Translations under genes and position numbers: made by a program
Origin: JBJEFI01 sp051873875
Lineage (GTDB): Bacteria > Bacillota > Bacilli > Bacillales > Bacillaceae_G
Length of the DNA: 21,900 bases
Direction: 5' to 3'
Assembly: GCA_051873875.1 (NCBI GenBank)
Contig: JBJEFI010000006.1
Location: 1 to 21,900, forward strand
Shown here: piece after piece, positions 14,168 to 21,880 of the stretch
How the letters are laid out: every line of letters begins with the position of its first letter
Position numbering within the stretch: position 1 is the first letter of the stretch
The notes under the pieces: generated by a model
What the model saw: the letters and a program-made list of their open reading frames with translations, nothing else
What the model was told of the DNA's origin: nothing
The model's database searches: none

Positions 14168-15052
14168 TTATCTCGCCCTCTCTACAAAGATATCGTGAAG
14201 GGTTGGTTCTAATACTTTAAAGTTACGGATTGGTACCCCTTTTTGAGATAATGCTTGTAAATGTGTAAGTGCCTCTTCCCCATTTGCAACTTTCACATAG
14301 CATTCATTCATTCTCGCTTCATAATTTAATCCTAAACTTGCTAATCCATTTGTAACATCCTCACGCAATGGCAAAATTAAATGCTGATAGCCATATGATT
14401 CTTTTACTTCTGTTAATACCCCTTCAACAACCACTTGACCTTGCTTTAAAATGCAAATGTAATCACAAAATGCTTCAACAGACTCCATTCGATGGCTAGA
14501 CATAATAATAGTCTTGCCTTTTTGAACTTGCTCTTCAATAATCTTTGCAAATACATCTGCATTTACTGGGTCTAACCCACTAAATGGTTCATCTAAAATA
14601 ATTAGTTGTGGATCATGAATAAGCGCTGCAATAAGCTGAATTTTCTGCTGATTCCCCTTAGAAAGATCACTTGCTTTTTTACCACGATACTCTTCAATAT
14701 CCAAACGCTTAAACCAATAATCAATAGCTTCATTACATTGTGAGCGTGTCATGCCTTCTAATTCACCAAAGAAGCGTAATTGGTCAACAATTTTTGCTTT
14801 TAAATGCAAACCACGTTCTTCTGGTAAATAGCCAATTGATACGTTTGATTTATGGATTGGTTTATTATCCCATGTAATCGTTCCTTGATTTGGTTCTAAT
14901 AAACCTAACAGCATTTTTATTGTCGTTGTTTTTCCTGCTCCATTTCGACCTAATAAGCCGAGTACTTGACCTTGCTGTACCGTGACAGAAAGGGAGTCAA
15001 CTGCTACTGTTTCCCCAAATGTTTTCCGCAAATTTTTGATCTCTAAACTCAC
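14168..15052 (-). CDS. yhaQ: ABC transporter ATP-binding protein (YhaQ-like)
   Basis: The 294-residue ATPase partner of the permease that follows. Walker A GLLGRNGAGKTTT lies at about 32-44, the signature LSKGNQQK at 130-137, Walker B LIILDEP at 150-156, and the H-loop SSHRM with His187. The marker YLPEERGL near 75-82 and the roughly 80-residue C-terminal extension are as I remember for YhaQ rather than the shorter NatA. GTG at 15052 is preferred over the in-frame GTG at 15061: AAAGGAG lies 8 nt before the former but touches the latter. It heads the two-gene exporter operon and is divergent from ilvA. Confidence 0.9.
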   Translation of the reverse strand: MSLEIKNLRKTFGETVAVDSLSVTVQQGQVLGLLGRNGAGKTTTIKMLLGLLEPNQGTITWDNKPIHKSNVSIGYLPEERGLHLKAKIVDQLRFFGELEGMTRSQCNEAIDYWFKRLDIEEYRGKKASDLSKGNQQKIQLIAALIHDPQLIILDEPFSGLDPVNADVFAKIIEEQVQKGKTIIMSSHRMESVEAFCDYICILKQGQVVVEGVLTEVKESYGYQHLILPLREDVTNGLASLGLNYEARMNECYVKVANGEEALTHLQALSQKGVPIRNFKVLEPTLHDIFVERAR

Positions 15053-15164
15053 CTTACCCACTCCTTTCCTATGTTTACCATTATAACAGTTTTATGTAAA
15101 AAGAATATGCTCATCAAATGAATTTCCTCTATTTACTTTCTATATCAAAAGATTTATCATATTA

Positions 15165-15184
15165 TATAATAAATTCAGAAAATT
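15165..15184 (+). promoter_or_regulatory. ilvA promoter -10 with CodY-like box
   Basis: TATAAT at 15165-15170 lies 35 bp before the ilvA start. Its -35 (around 15142) is poor. TAAATTCAGAAAATT at 15170-15184 matches 12 of 15 positions of the CodY motif AATTTTCWGAAAATT and would overlap the transcription start. CodY is known to repress branched-chain amino acid genes in Bacillus. Confidence 0.65.
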
Positions 15185-15204
15185 AACTCACAAGAGGTGG
15201 CACT

Positions 15205-16470
15205 ATGGACCATGCAGAAACACGAGAAAAAGTAAGAGTTGAAGATATTTTAGCAGCTCACACAGCTTTAAAAGACATTGTACGTAAAACACCATTAGAA
15301 CTTGACCCTATTCTCTCTGAAAAATACCAATGCAATGTCTACTTAAAAAGAGAAGATTTACAACGAATTCGCTCTTTTAAAATCCGAGGCGCTTATAACA
15401 AAATTTATCAATTATCAAAAGAACAAGTGAAAAATGGCGTTATTTGTGCGAGCGCGGGAAATCATGCGCAAGGGGTCGCTTATACATGTAAACAGTTAGG
15501 AATTCACGCCAAAATATTTATGCCATCTACAACACCGAATCAAAAGGTGTCACAAGTGAAGTTTTTTGGTGGAAGCTTTGTAGAAGTTATCCTTGTAGGA
15601 GATACATTTGATTTTGCCTTTGAAAAAGCAATGGAACATTGTGAAGAACACAACATGACATTTATTCATCCATTTGATAATTATGATGTTATTACTGGAC
15701 AAGGGACAATTGCAGTTGAAATTATCCATGAAATGGATCATGTACCTGATTTCGTTTTTGGCTCGATTGGTGGTGGGGGCTTAATTGCTGGTGTTAGTTC
15801 TTACATAAAAAGCATTTATCCTTCTACGAAAGTAATCGGTGTAGAACCTAAAGGAGCCTCATCGATGACACAAGCATTTGAACAAGGCCATGTTGTTACC
15901 TTAGCAGAAATGGATCCTTTCGTTGATGGTGCTGCTGTGAAACGAGTAGGAGAGCTAACATACCAAATTTGTCGTGAAACACTCGATGACATTGTGATTG
16001 TTCCTGAAGGAAGATTGTGTACGACGATTTTAAACTTATACAATAAAAATGCTATCGTTGTTGAACCTGCTGGTGCCTTATCCGTTGCTGCTTTAGAACA
16101 TTATCGTGATCAAATCGTCGGAAAAGATGTTGTTTGTATTATTAGTGGTGGAAATAATGACATTGATAGAATGCAAGAAATTAAGGAACGCTCTTTAATT
16201 TTCGAGGGATTAAAACATTATTTCGTCATTAACTTCCCACAACGTTCAGGTGCATTACGAGAATTTCTAGAAAAAGTACTTGGTCCAAATGATGATATTA
16301 CAAAATTTGAATATACAAAAACAAACAACAAAGAATCCGGTCCTGCCTTAGTTGGAATTGAGTTAACGAATAAAGATGATTATGAAGGCCTTTTAAAACG
16401 AATGGAAGAAAACAACATAAAATATATTAAAGTAAACGAAGAACCTCAATTATTTAATTTACTAGTTTAA
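15205..16470 (+). CDS. ilvA: Threonine ammonia-lyase (threonine deaminase) IlvA
   Basis: A PLP enzyme of 421 residues (B. subtilis IlvA is 422, from memory) that turns threonine into 2-oxobutanoate, the first step of isoleucine synthesis. The PLP lysine is Lys59 in RSFKIRGAYNK. SAGNHAQG at 83-90 and the phosphate-binding GGGGLIAG at 189-196 complete the fold-type II site. One ACT-like regulatory domain lies at about 340-415 (HYFVINFPQRSGALREFL), as in the short Bacillus enzymes, instead of two as in E. coli. ATG at 15205 follows AAGAGGTGG. It stands alone, away from an ilv-leu operon. A CodY-like box at its promoter suggests repression when isoleucine and GTP are ample. Confidence 0.95.
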   Translation: MDHAETREKVRVEDILAAHTALKDIVRKTPLELDPILSEKYQCNVYLKREDLQRIRSFKIRGAYNKIYQLSKEQVKNGVICASAGNHAQGVAYTCKQLGIHAKIFMPSTTPNQKVSQVKFFGGSFVEVILVGDTFDFAFEKAMEHCEEHNMTFIHPFDNYDVITGQGTIAVEIIHEMDHVPDFVFGSIGGGGLIAGVSSYIKSIYPSTKVIGVEPKGASSMTQAFEQGHVVTLAEMDPFVDGAAVKRVGELTYQICRETLDDIVIVPEGRLCTTILNLYNKNAIVVEPAGALSVAALEHYRDQIVGKDVVCIISGGNNDIDRMQEIKERSLIFEGLKHYFVINFPQRSGALREFLEKVLGPNDDITKFEYTKTNNKESGPALVGIELTNKDDYEGLLKRMEENNIKYIKVNEEPQLFNLLV

Positions 16471-16473
16471 AAG

Positions 16474-16507
16474 AAAAACGATGTGCCATTTCTGCACATC
16501 GTTTTTT
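16474..16507. terminator. Bidirectional terminator between ilvA and katA
   Basis: AAAAACGATGTGC and GCACATCGTTTTT form a 13-bp stem with a 7-nt loop. It closes ilvA 4 nt after its stop. The minus strand also exits into T, so it can serve katA. A second 10-bp hairpin without a T run lies at 16537-16562, just past the katA stop. Confidence 0.93.
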
Positions 16508-16575
16508 ATTTCCCAATCCCTTGTTCTAACTAACCATTAATAGAAGAGAAAGCTTCTACTAACGACAGTTTAATA

Positions 16576-18039
16576 TTATGAATGAATATGTTGTAAATAA
16601 GGTGTTAAATCTAGGTTTAATTTCGTTGCCAATGCTTGCCCTAATTCCTCATCAGCACGATAAAAATTACAAAGGACGCGTAATTTCACATCATCACGAG
16701 TTACTTGACTTAAGTCAGCAACTAAATTTTTAATTAATGCGGCTTTTTCAGCGTCACTATAACCACGATATACTTGACCAGCTTGACCAAAATCGTTTAT
16801 CTTATCAATTTTTTGACGGCCTGCGACCCCTGTAATTGGCTGTAGAGCATCATTAAATTCTGGTGCTTCTTTCGGTGTGTCGCTGTAACTATTTGGTTCA
16901 TAGTTAACTGCATTTGTCTGTTGCTTAAATGGCATTGCACCATCTCGCTGATTATTACTTACTTTTGCAAATGGACAGTTAATTGGTAATTGTAAATAGT
17001 TTGGTCCAATTCGGTAACGCTGTGTATCTGAGTAAGAGAACAAGCGACCTTGTAGCAACTTATCCTCAGATGGCTGAATACCTGGAACAAGAACACCAGG
17101 ATTAAAACCTACTGATTCTGTTTCAGCAAAAACATTTTCTGGATTTTTATTCAATATCATCGTTCCAACGTGATGATAAGGGAAGTCTTTCTCTAACCAA
17201 TCCTTCGTTGCATCAAGTAAGTCGAAATCGTAATTATCCATATCAGCAGGGTCTACTAACTGTACAAATAAATCCCACTCTGGGTAATTTCCTCGTTCAA
17301 TTGCTTCGTACAAATCACGAGTAGCATGGTTAAAATCTTTTCCTTGAATTTTTTCTGCTTCTTCACTACTCAAATTACTTATACCTTGTTTTGGTACCCA
17401 ACGCAATTTTATGTACGTTGTATTACCATATTCATTAATCCATTTAAAAGCATGTACACTTGAACCACGCATTTGTCGATAACTTGCTGGAATACCTTCA
17501 TCCGTAAATAAATGAACGAGCATATTTGTACTTTCCGGCGTTAACGACATAAAATCCCAATATCGATTTGGATCTTGTAAATTTGTATGTGGTCCTGGTT
17601 TTAAAGAATGAATTACATCTGGAAATTTTATTGCATCGCGAATAAAAAAGACTGGTAAATTATTTCCGACGAAATCATAGTTTCCTTCTTCTGTATAAAA
17701 TTTAACTGAAAATCCACGCGGATCACGTAATGTCTCTGGTGAATGTAAGCCATGAATAACTGTTGAGAAACGAACAAATACTGGTGTTTCTGTACCAGCT
17801 TCTTGTAAGAATTTTGCACGTGTATATCGCTTCATGCTATTTTTCGTAATAAACGTACCATGGGCTCCTGCCCCACGAGCATGAACAACACGCTCTGGTA
17901 CTCTTTCACGGTCAAAATGAGCTAACTTTTCAATTAATTGATAGTCTTCTAATAATGTAGGACCCCTTTGTCCTGCCGTCCGAGAGTTTTGATTATCCCC
18001 AATCGGTACTCCTTGATTCGTCGTTAAACGATTTTCCAT
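16576..18039 (-). CDS. katA: Heme catalase KatA
   Basis: A 487-residue small-subunit, clade-3-type monofunctional catalase that breaks hydrogen peroxide into water and oxygen in the cytoplasm. The active-site signature FDRERVPERVVHARGAGAHG contains the distal His53. FVGNNLPVFF holds Asn126. The proximal heme ligand is Tyr336 in RLFSYSDTQRYRIGPNY. The frame is open 21 codons upstream, but ATG at 18039 is chosen: AGGAGGGG lies 5 nt before it, and the extra residues are encoded by promoter DNA. There is no signal peptide. The gene is monocistronic, with PerR-like and Fur-like boxes in its promoter, which suits a peroxide- and iron-responsive catalase. Confidence 0.96.
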   Translation of the reverse strand: MENRLTTNQGVPIGDNQNSRTAGQRGPTLLEDYQLIEKLAHFDRERVPERVVHARGAGAHGTFITKNSMKRYTRAKFLQEAGTETPVFVRFSTVIHGLHSPETLRDPRGFSVKFYTEEGNYDFVGNNLPVFFIRDAIKFPDVIHSLKPGPHTNLQDPNRYWDFMSLTPESTNMLVHLFTDEGIPASYRQMRGSSVHAFKWINEYGNTTYIKLRWVPKQGISNLSSEEAEKIQGKDFNHATRDLYEAIERGNYPEWDLFVQLVDPADMDNYDFDLLDATKDWLEKDFPYHHVGTMILNKNPENVFAETESVGFNPGVLVPGIQPSEDKLLQGRLFSYSDTQRYRIGPNYLQLPINCPFAKVSNNQRDGAMPFKQQTNAVNYEPNSYSDTPKEAPEFNDALQPITGVAGRQKIDKINDFGQAGQVYRGYSDAEKAALIKNLVADLSQVTRDDVKLRVLCNFYRADEELGQALATKLNLDLTPYLQHIHS

Positions 18040-18072
18040 TATATCCCCTCCTATATTATCGGTACAAATCCC

Positions 18073-18102
18073 ATTATAAATTAGAATTATTATAAATTGC
18101 AA
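18073..18102 (-). promoter_or_regulatory. katA promoter with PerR box in the spacer
   Basis: On the minus strand TTGCAA (18097-18102), an 18-bp spacer and TATAAT (18073-18078). The spacer holds TTATAATAATTCTAA (18081-18095), which matches the PerR box TTATAATNATTATAA at 13 of its 14 defined positions. Bound PerR would block RNA polymerase. Confidence 0.8.
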
Positions 18103-18112
18103 ATGATTCTCA
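18098..18112. promoter_or_regulatory. Fur-like box over the katA -35
   Basis: AATGATTCTCATT (18102-18114) differs at one place from the Fur core AATGATTATCATT. The 7-1-7 motif TGATAATNATTATCA is matched at 11 of 14 defined positions at 18098-18112. It overlaps the katA -35 and is adjacent to the PerR box. Confidence 0.6.
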
Positions 18113-18131
18113 TTAAAAAATTAGAAAAAAC

Positions 18132-18146
18132 TTATAATTAATATAA
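18132..18146. promoter_or_regulatory. Second, upstream PerR-like box
   Basis: TTATAATTAATATAA matches TTATAATNATTATAA at 13 of 14 defined positions. It lies about 30 bp upstream of the katA -35. Confidence 0.5.
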
Positions 18147-18193
18147 TTCTAATCTTTAACAAAAAATTCCTGCTACTCAAATCATTTCTTTAT

Positions 18194-18220
18194 AAAAAAA
18201 CCTCGCTAATAGCGAGGTTT
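18194..18220 (-). terminator. Terminator overlapping the stop codon of the AI-2E family gene
   Basis: AAACCTCGCT and AGCGAGGTTT form a 10-bp stem with a 3-nt loop, and seven T follow on the minus strand. The 5' arm begins inside the TAA stop at 18219-18221. Confidence 0.93.
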
Positions 18221-19238
18221 ATTTTTCTTCTTTTGGTTTTACTTCTAATAAATCTAAGATAAATACAAATAGTGGGAGACCGATTAGTAGTCCCCATACA
18301 CCTAAATAATGCTCACCAAATAATAAAATAAAGAATGTTAAAAAGACTGGTAAGTGCATTTTTTGAGATGTTAATTTTGGATTTAAAATGTATGATTCAA
18401 TCGCATGAACAACTGCTATCATTACGATTAAAGCAATAATCATCGAAATGCCACCTACTTGGAATGCAATAACTGATAATGGTACTAATGAAATAATCAC
18501 ACCTGCTACCGGAATTAGCCCTAAAATAAAGACTAAAAATGCTAGTCCAACTACTTTCGGAAAGCCCATTGTAACTAAGAAAATCGTTGTTAAAATTGTA
18601 TTAACAGATGAAATCATAATTTGAACCTGAATCATTTTTCCAAATGAGTTAATGAACTTTTGTCCAATTTCTACATAAAAACTATAGAAAAAAGAAACAC
18701 GGCTAGATTCAAATCGCTTCATAAAAGTAGCAATATTTTTCTTTTCCCAAAGAAACAAGAAGCTAAGTAGAAAGGCCATAATAAGTTGGAACGAGATATT
18801 CCAAATTATTTTTACGTTCCCTAAAACACCTGTTGCAATTTCTTTAATATAAGCTGATACATTAAGCTCTTTCAATAGTGGCTCTACGTAAGAAATAAGA
18901 TGACCATCTATTTCATAAAAATTAAAGTTGGCAACGGTTGTAAATATTTCTTCAAGCTGTGACGCAATAACTGGTACATACGTATATAACAAATAGCCAA
19001 AACTCGACAGTACTAAGATATACACAAAAATTTGTACAAGCTTTTCTGGAAGCTTAATTATCGATGAAGTACTACGAATAATTGCTCCTTGAATATTGGC
19101 CATAATGTATCCAATAATAAACGTTAAAATCATGACATTAAACATATCTCGAATTAAAAATAACATTAAAACAAGAACGATAACCGCCATCATACGTTTA
19201 AAGCTAGTATTTTTTACAAGCTTATTAATCCAATCCAT
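18219..19238 (-). CDS. AI-2E family transporter (UPF0118-type membrane protein)
   Basis: A 339-residue integral membrane protein of the AI-2E exporter family (TqsA/YdbI/YtvI/YubA type). It has two close N-terminal helices, a third near residue 65-85, a soluble middle segment (LEEIFTTVANFNFYEIDGH) and four to five C-terminal helices. These include the family stretch GLIPVAGVIISLVPLSVIA and the LNPKLTSQKMHLPVF segment. Family members have been linked to AI-2 export or Na+/H+ exchange; which applies here is open. The start is uncertain: ATG at 19238 has AAAGGA 8 nt before it and gives the common MxW start, while an in-frame GTG at 19265 has AGGAGG 9 nt before it and would add nine residues. It is a single gene with its own terminator. 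Confidence 0.85.
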   Translation of the reverse strand: MDWINKLVKNTSFKRMMAVIVLVLMLFLIRDMFNVMILTFIIGYIMANIQGAIIRSTSSIIKLPEKLVQIFVYILVLSSFGYLLYTYVPVIASQLEEIFTTVANFNFYEIDGHLISYVEPLLKELNVSAYIKEIATGVLGNVKIIWNISFQLIMAFLLSFLFLWEKKNIATFMKRFESSRVSFFYSFYVEIGQKFINSFGKMIQVQIMISSVNTILTTIFLVTMGFPKVVGLAFLVFILGLIPVAGVIISLVPLSVIAFQVGGISMIIALIVMIAVVHAIESYILNPKLTSQKMHLPVFLTFFILLFGEHYLGVWGLLIGLPLFVFILDLLEVKPKEEK

Positions 19239-19265
19239 TGTCGACATCCTTTCATTACTACCCAC

Positions 19266-19551
19266 GTCTGCATTCCTCCTTTCTACATTCTACTAGAAAA
19301 AGGCATCCAAGTGTTAAAATATTTACAATTAGTATACATGTATGATGAAATAAAGCAAAAAATGAAAAAAGAAGGGACTTTCCCTTCTTTAAATCGAAAA
19401 AAATACCAATATTATATTTCTAACATTGGTATTTTTCGTTTTATGAATTTAGCAATGTCTATTTTTTATTTAAATATATTTTTCAATCTATTAATGTAAA
19501 AAGACAGATAAAGTGAAACTTCCCTCAGAGAAGAGATAAAAAGATAGTACC
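19266..19551. other. Gene-free stretch with two hairpins between AI-2E and NhaC genes
   Basis: Two tight hairpins lie here. The first has arms AAAGAAGGGA and TCCCTTCTTT (19368-19390, 3-nt loop), with T-rich sequence following on the minus strand. The second has arms AAAAATACCAAT and ATTGGTATTTTT (19399-19436), T-rich on both exits. They most likely end transcripts of the transporter gene at 19552. An open frame across them lacks a ribosome site and is not credible. Confidence 0.6.
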
Positions 19552-21084
19552 TTATTCAGTCATTTCTACAGTATCTTGAAGTTCTGTATCTTGGCTTAGT
19601 GAAAAATATGTTTTCAAAACATAAACCGTTCCTACAAATAAGAAAAGTACAACAGTTAATGATGTAACAATGCTACTTGTTATCCCTACTACTAAGAAGC
19701 CAATTGCTGAAATAATAGCTACAATCGCTGCATAAGGTAATTGTGTTGCAACATGATCCACATGTGAACATTGTGCTCCTGTTGAAGAAAGGATAGTTGT
19801 ATCTGAAATTGGTGAGCAATGATCTCCAAATACTGACCCTGCTAATACAGCTGCTAATGCTACTAATAATAACTCTGGTTCTAATGTCATTGCCATCTGT
19901 GCACCAATTGGTAACATTAATCCAAATGTTCCCCAAGATGTTCCCGTTGCAAATGCCATAATACCAGCAATTACAAATAAGATAAGCGGTAAAAACGTAG
20001 CACTTACGTTCCATGTATTTAATAAATTAGATAAATATTCACCAGTTCCAATGCCACTAATTAAATCTGTCAATGTCCAAGCAAATATTAAAATAATAAC
20101 TGCTCCCATCATTGATTTTGCACCTTCAAGTAGATGTGTATGTGCACCACGTTGACCTTGCTTTAAGAAACGAATAAAGGCAACACCTAATCCAACTAAA
20201 GAACCTACAAATAATGATACGTTTGTATTTGCATTTTCAATCATTGTAAAGATATTTAATTCTCCAGCGCCACGATAGCCTGTATAAAAAATCATTCCCA
20301 TTACAACAACAATCAATGTCCCAATTGGCAATAATAAATCCGCTGGTTTTCCTTTTCCAACTTCTACCTGTTCGCTTGACATTGCTTTCATATTCTTTTC
20401 AAACTTTCTCATTGAACCGATATTAAGGTTAAATTTAATCACAACAATTACCATTAAAATGGATAATACTGCATAGAAGTTTAATGGAATCATTTGAATA
20501 AATCCGCTTAATGCAGATATTCCTGTAATTTGATACGTTGTAAAAATCGTTCCTAATAAGAAAATAATGTATGCTCCCCAACTTGAAATTGGCGATACAA
20601 CGCAAACAGGTGCTGATGTAGAATCGATAATATAAGCTAATTTCGTACGAGATACACCGTAACGGTCTGTTAATGGACGACTAATTTGCCCCACTGTTAA
20701 TGCGTTGAAATAATCATCAATAAACATAACAATTCCTAAAATAAACGCTAAAAACTGAGAACCTTCACGAGATGTAACACGCTTTTGAGCCCAAGCTGCA
20801 AATGCTGCCGTCCCTCCTGTTGCCGAAATAAATGCTGTAATTACTCCAAGAATTAATAGAAATGAAATCAAATAAATATTTCCGAGATTCCATTCTCCAT
20901 CACTCCAAACGATACCGACAACCGTTTTGAAAATACCTGTGATACTATTTACGATGTTCCATTCATTTAAAATAAGTGCAGAAGAAATAATTCCAAGTGA
21001 AATAGATAGGATTACTCGACGAGTTAATAATACACATACTAATACGAGTAATGGTGGGATAAGTGATAAAATCGTTCCTGACAT
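19552..21084 (-). CDS. NhaC-family antiporter, probable lysine transporter under L-box control
   Basis: A 510-residue polytopic membrane protein of the NhaC Na+/H+ antiporter superfamily. About 11-12 helices are present, with family motifs such as FIDDYFNALTVGQISRPLTDR near 130-150, SAPVCVVSPISSWGAYI and GSVFGDHCSPISDTTILSSTGA near 415-440. ATG at 21084 is chosen over an upstream TTG because GAGGAGG lies 8 nt before it. A full lysine riboswitch with terminator precedes it. NhaC-type proteins behind L-boxes have been predicted to import lysine (LysW in comparative studies, from memory), so the likely substrate is lysine rather than sodium alone. It is a single gene. Confidence 0.9.
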   Translation of the reverse strand: MSGTILSLIPPLLVLVCVLLTRRVILSISLGIISSALILNEWNIVNSITGIFKTVVGIVWSDGEWNLGNIYLISFLLILGVITAFISATGGTAAFAAWAQKRVTSREGSQFLAFILGIVMFIDDYFNALTVGQISRPLTDRYGVSRTKLAYIIDSTSAPVCVVSPISSWGAYIIFLLGTIFTTYQITGISALSGFIQMIPLNFYAVLSILMVIVVIKFNLNIGSMRKFEKNMKAMSSEQVEVGKGKPADLLLPIGTLIVVVMGMIFYTGYRGAGELNIFTMIENANTNVSLFVGSLVGLGVAFIRFLKQGQRGAHTHLLEGAKSMMGAVIILIFAWTLTDLISGIGTGEYLSNLLNTWNVSATFLPLILFVIAGIMAFATGTSWGTFGLMLPIGAQMAMTLEPELLLVALAAVLAGSVFGDHCSPISDTTILSSTGAQCSHVDHVATQLPYAAIVAIISAIGFLVVGITSSIVTSLTVVLFLFVGTVYVLKTYFSLSQDTELQDTVEMTE

Positions 21085-21201
21085 AATAATTGCCTCCTCA
21101 ATATTTTGCTTGCTAATCAATTATGAGGGTAGGTGGCTCAAGAGGAAATTCCTTTCATAGCACATGGTACATTTTCACAAATAATACCAATTGACCATAA
21201 C

Positions 21202-21245
21202 AAAAAAGGAGAACCGAGACGAAAATAACGTCACAGCTCTCCTTT
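21202..21245 (-). terminator. Riboswitch-controlled terminator
   Basis: On the minus strand AAAGGAGAGCTGTGACG (21229-21245) pairs with CGTCTCGGTTCTCCTTT (21205-21221) over 17 positions with one T-T mismatch and two G-U pairs. A 7-nt loop and a run of six T complete it. It stands 118 nt before the start codon of the transporter and directly after the lysine aptamer, so it is the expression platform. Confidence 0.93.
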
Positions 21246-21269
21246 ATCCGAACTATGTTATCTCCATCT

Positions 21270-21451
21270 TGATTAGTAGCCCTTCATTGAGATAAAAATA
21301 CTCAACGACAGTGTTGCTCTTTTTCAAAGCAACCCCAGCGATGGAAGGCTTGACAATCCTTACACGCTTCGGCAAAAACACCTTTTAGCTATCTTCATTG
21401 TTGTCATCCTCAGATAGCTTACTCATCATTTTTGCAACCTCTACCTTATCA
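21270..21451 (-). promoter_or_regulatory. Lysine riboswitch (L-box) aptamer
   Basis: On the minus strand the conserved L-box elements appear in order: GGTAGAGGTTGCAAAAATG, then GAGTAAGC, a variable stem, AAAAGG with GCCGAAGCG, GGATTGTCAAGCC, and GAAGGGCTACT. P1 closes by pairing TGAT..GGTAG (21441-21451) with CTACT.ATCA (21270-21280). Lysine binding should favour the terminator at 21202-21245 and switch off the downstream transporter gene. Confidence 0.93.
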
Positions 21452-21482
21452 GATTAGGCTGATATATTTAATTTATGTTATA

Positions 21483-21511
21483 AGTATACTTATAATCTCT
21501 TATTATTGCAA
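21483..21511 (-). promoter_or_regulatory. Sigma-A promoter of the lysine riboswitch transcript
   Basis: On the minus strand TTGCAA (21506-21511), a 17-bp spacer and TATACT (21483-21488). Transcription would start near 21475, about 25 nt before the aptamer P1. The rest of the stretch up to 21613 shows nothing I can name. Confidence 0.75.
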
Positions 21512-21613
21512 TCATTTCTCTTATTTTTTGATTTTATGGAATAATTTTAAATTATATCAGAATGGAACGTTTCTACAGACAATCTCAACTTATATCATTT
21601 GCACTTGCTAACT

Positions 21614-21665
21614 AAAAAAATCCTTAGTTTCCTTTGAAATGACTCAAATTACTAAAGATTTTTTT
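21614..21665. terminator. Terminator downstream of the yjcZ-like gene
   Basis: AAAAAATCCTTAGT (21615-21628) and ACTAAAGATTTTTT (21651-21664) pair over 14 bp on the minus strand with one U-G pair, and both exits are T-rich. It begins about 22 nt after the stop of the small gene at 21687. Confidence 0.85.
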
Positions 21666-21686
21666 ACTCCTCTTTTGTTTTTTCAT

Positions 21687-21827
21687 TTACCAACAAATAA
21701 ACCCAAACCCTAAAATAGCGATGAATACAAATACGATGATAACGATTGCTAATGTAATTCCATAACTGTAAGCAGCTCCTGCAAAATAACCTGGTCCGCA
21801 AGGTGGTTGATATCCGTATCCATACAT
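21687..21827 (-). CDS. YjcZ-like small spore protein
   Basis: A 46-residue protein: a Gly/Tyr/Pro-rich head (MYGYGYQPPCGPGYFAGAA) and one C-terminal hydrophobic helix (about residues 24-44, ITLAIVIIVFVFIAILGFGF) ending CW. This head-plus-helix layout is that of the YjcZ family of small sporulation proteins of Bacilli, whose role is unknown. ATG at 21827 has GGGAG 9 nt upstream; a second ATG 4 nt later is out of frame. A sigma-K type promoter lies 27 bp before it and a terminator follows, so it is a complete one-gene unit. The helix is less alanine/valine-rich than in typical members, so the family call is moderate, but the spore link is backed by the promoter. Confidence 0.75.
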   Translation of the reverse strand: MYGYGYQPPCGPGYFAGAAYSYGITLAIVIIVFVFIAILGFGFICW

Positions 21828-21853
21828 ACGTTGATTCTCCCTTCATTTTCTAT

Positions 21854-21880
21854 TACTATATGCTTTTTTTATAAATTCGT
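21854..21880 (-). promoter_or_regulatory. Candidate sigma-K promoter of the yjcZ-like gene
   Basis: On the minus strand CATATAGTA (21854-21862) fits the sigma-K -10 CATANNNTA exactly. An AC (21879-21880) stands 16 bp upstream, as the -35 requires. Start of transcription would fall about 20 nt before the ATG. This points to late mother-cell expression. Confidence 0.65.

Noticed and set aside
15062..15204. T-box or leader attenuator before ilvA
   Set aside because: The distance from the likely transcription start to the start codon is under 30 nt, with no room for such a leader.
19311..19499. Open frame of 62 codons on the plus strand between the AI-2E and NhaC genes
   Set aside because: It starts at GTG without a ribosome site and runs through two terminator-like hairpins; its composition is that of AT-rich noncoding DNA.
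21664..21846. 60-codon minus-strand frame beginning MKGEST
   Set aside because: It overlaps the yjcZ-like gene in another frame, starts inside that gene's ribosome site region and lacks one of its own.
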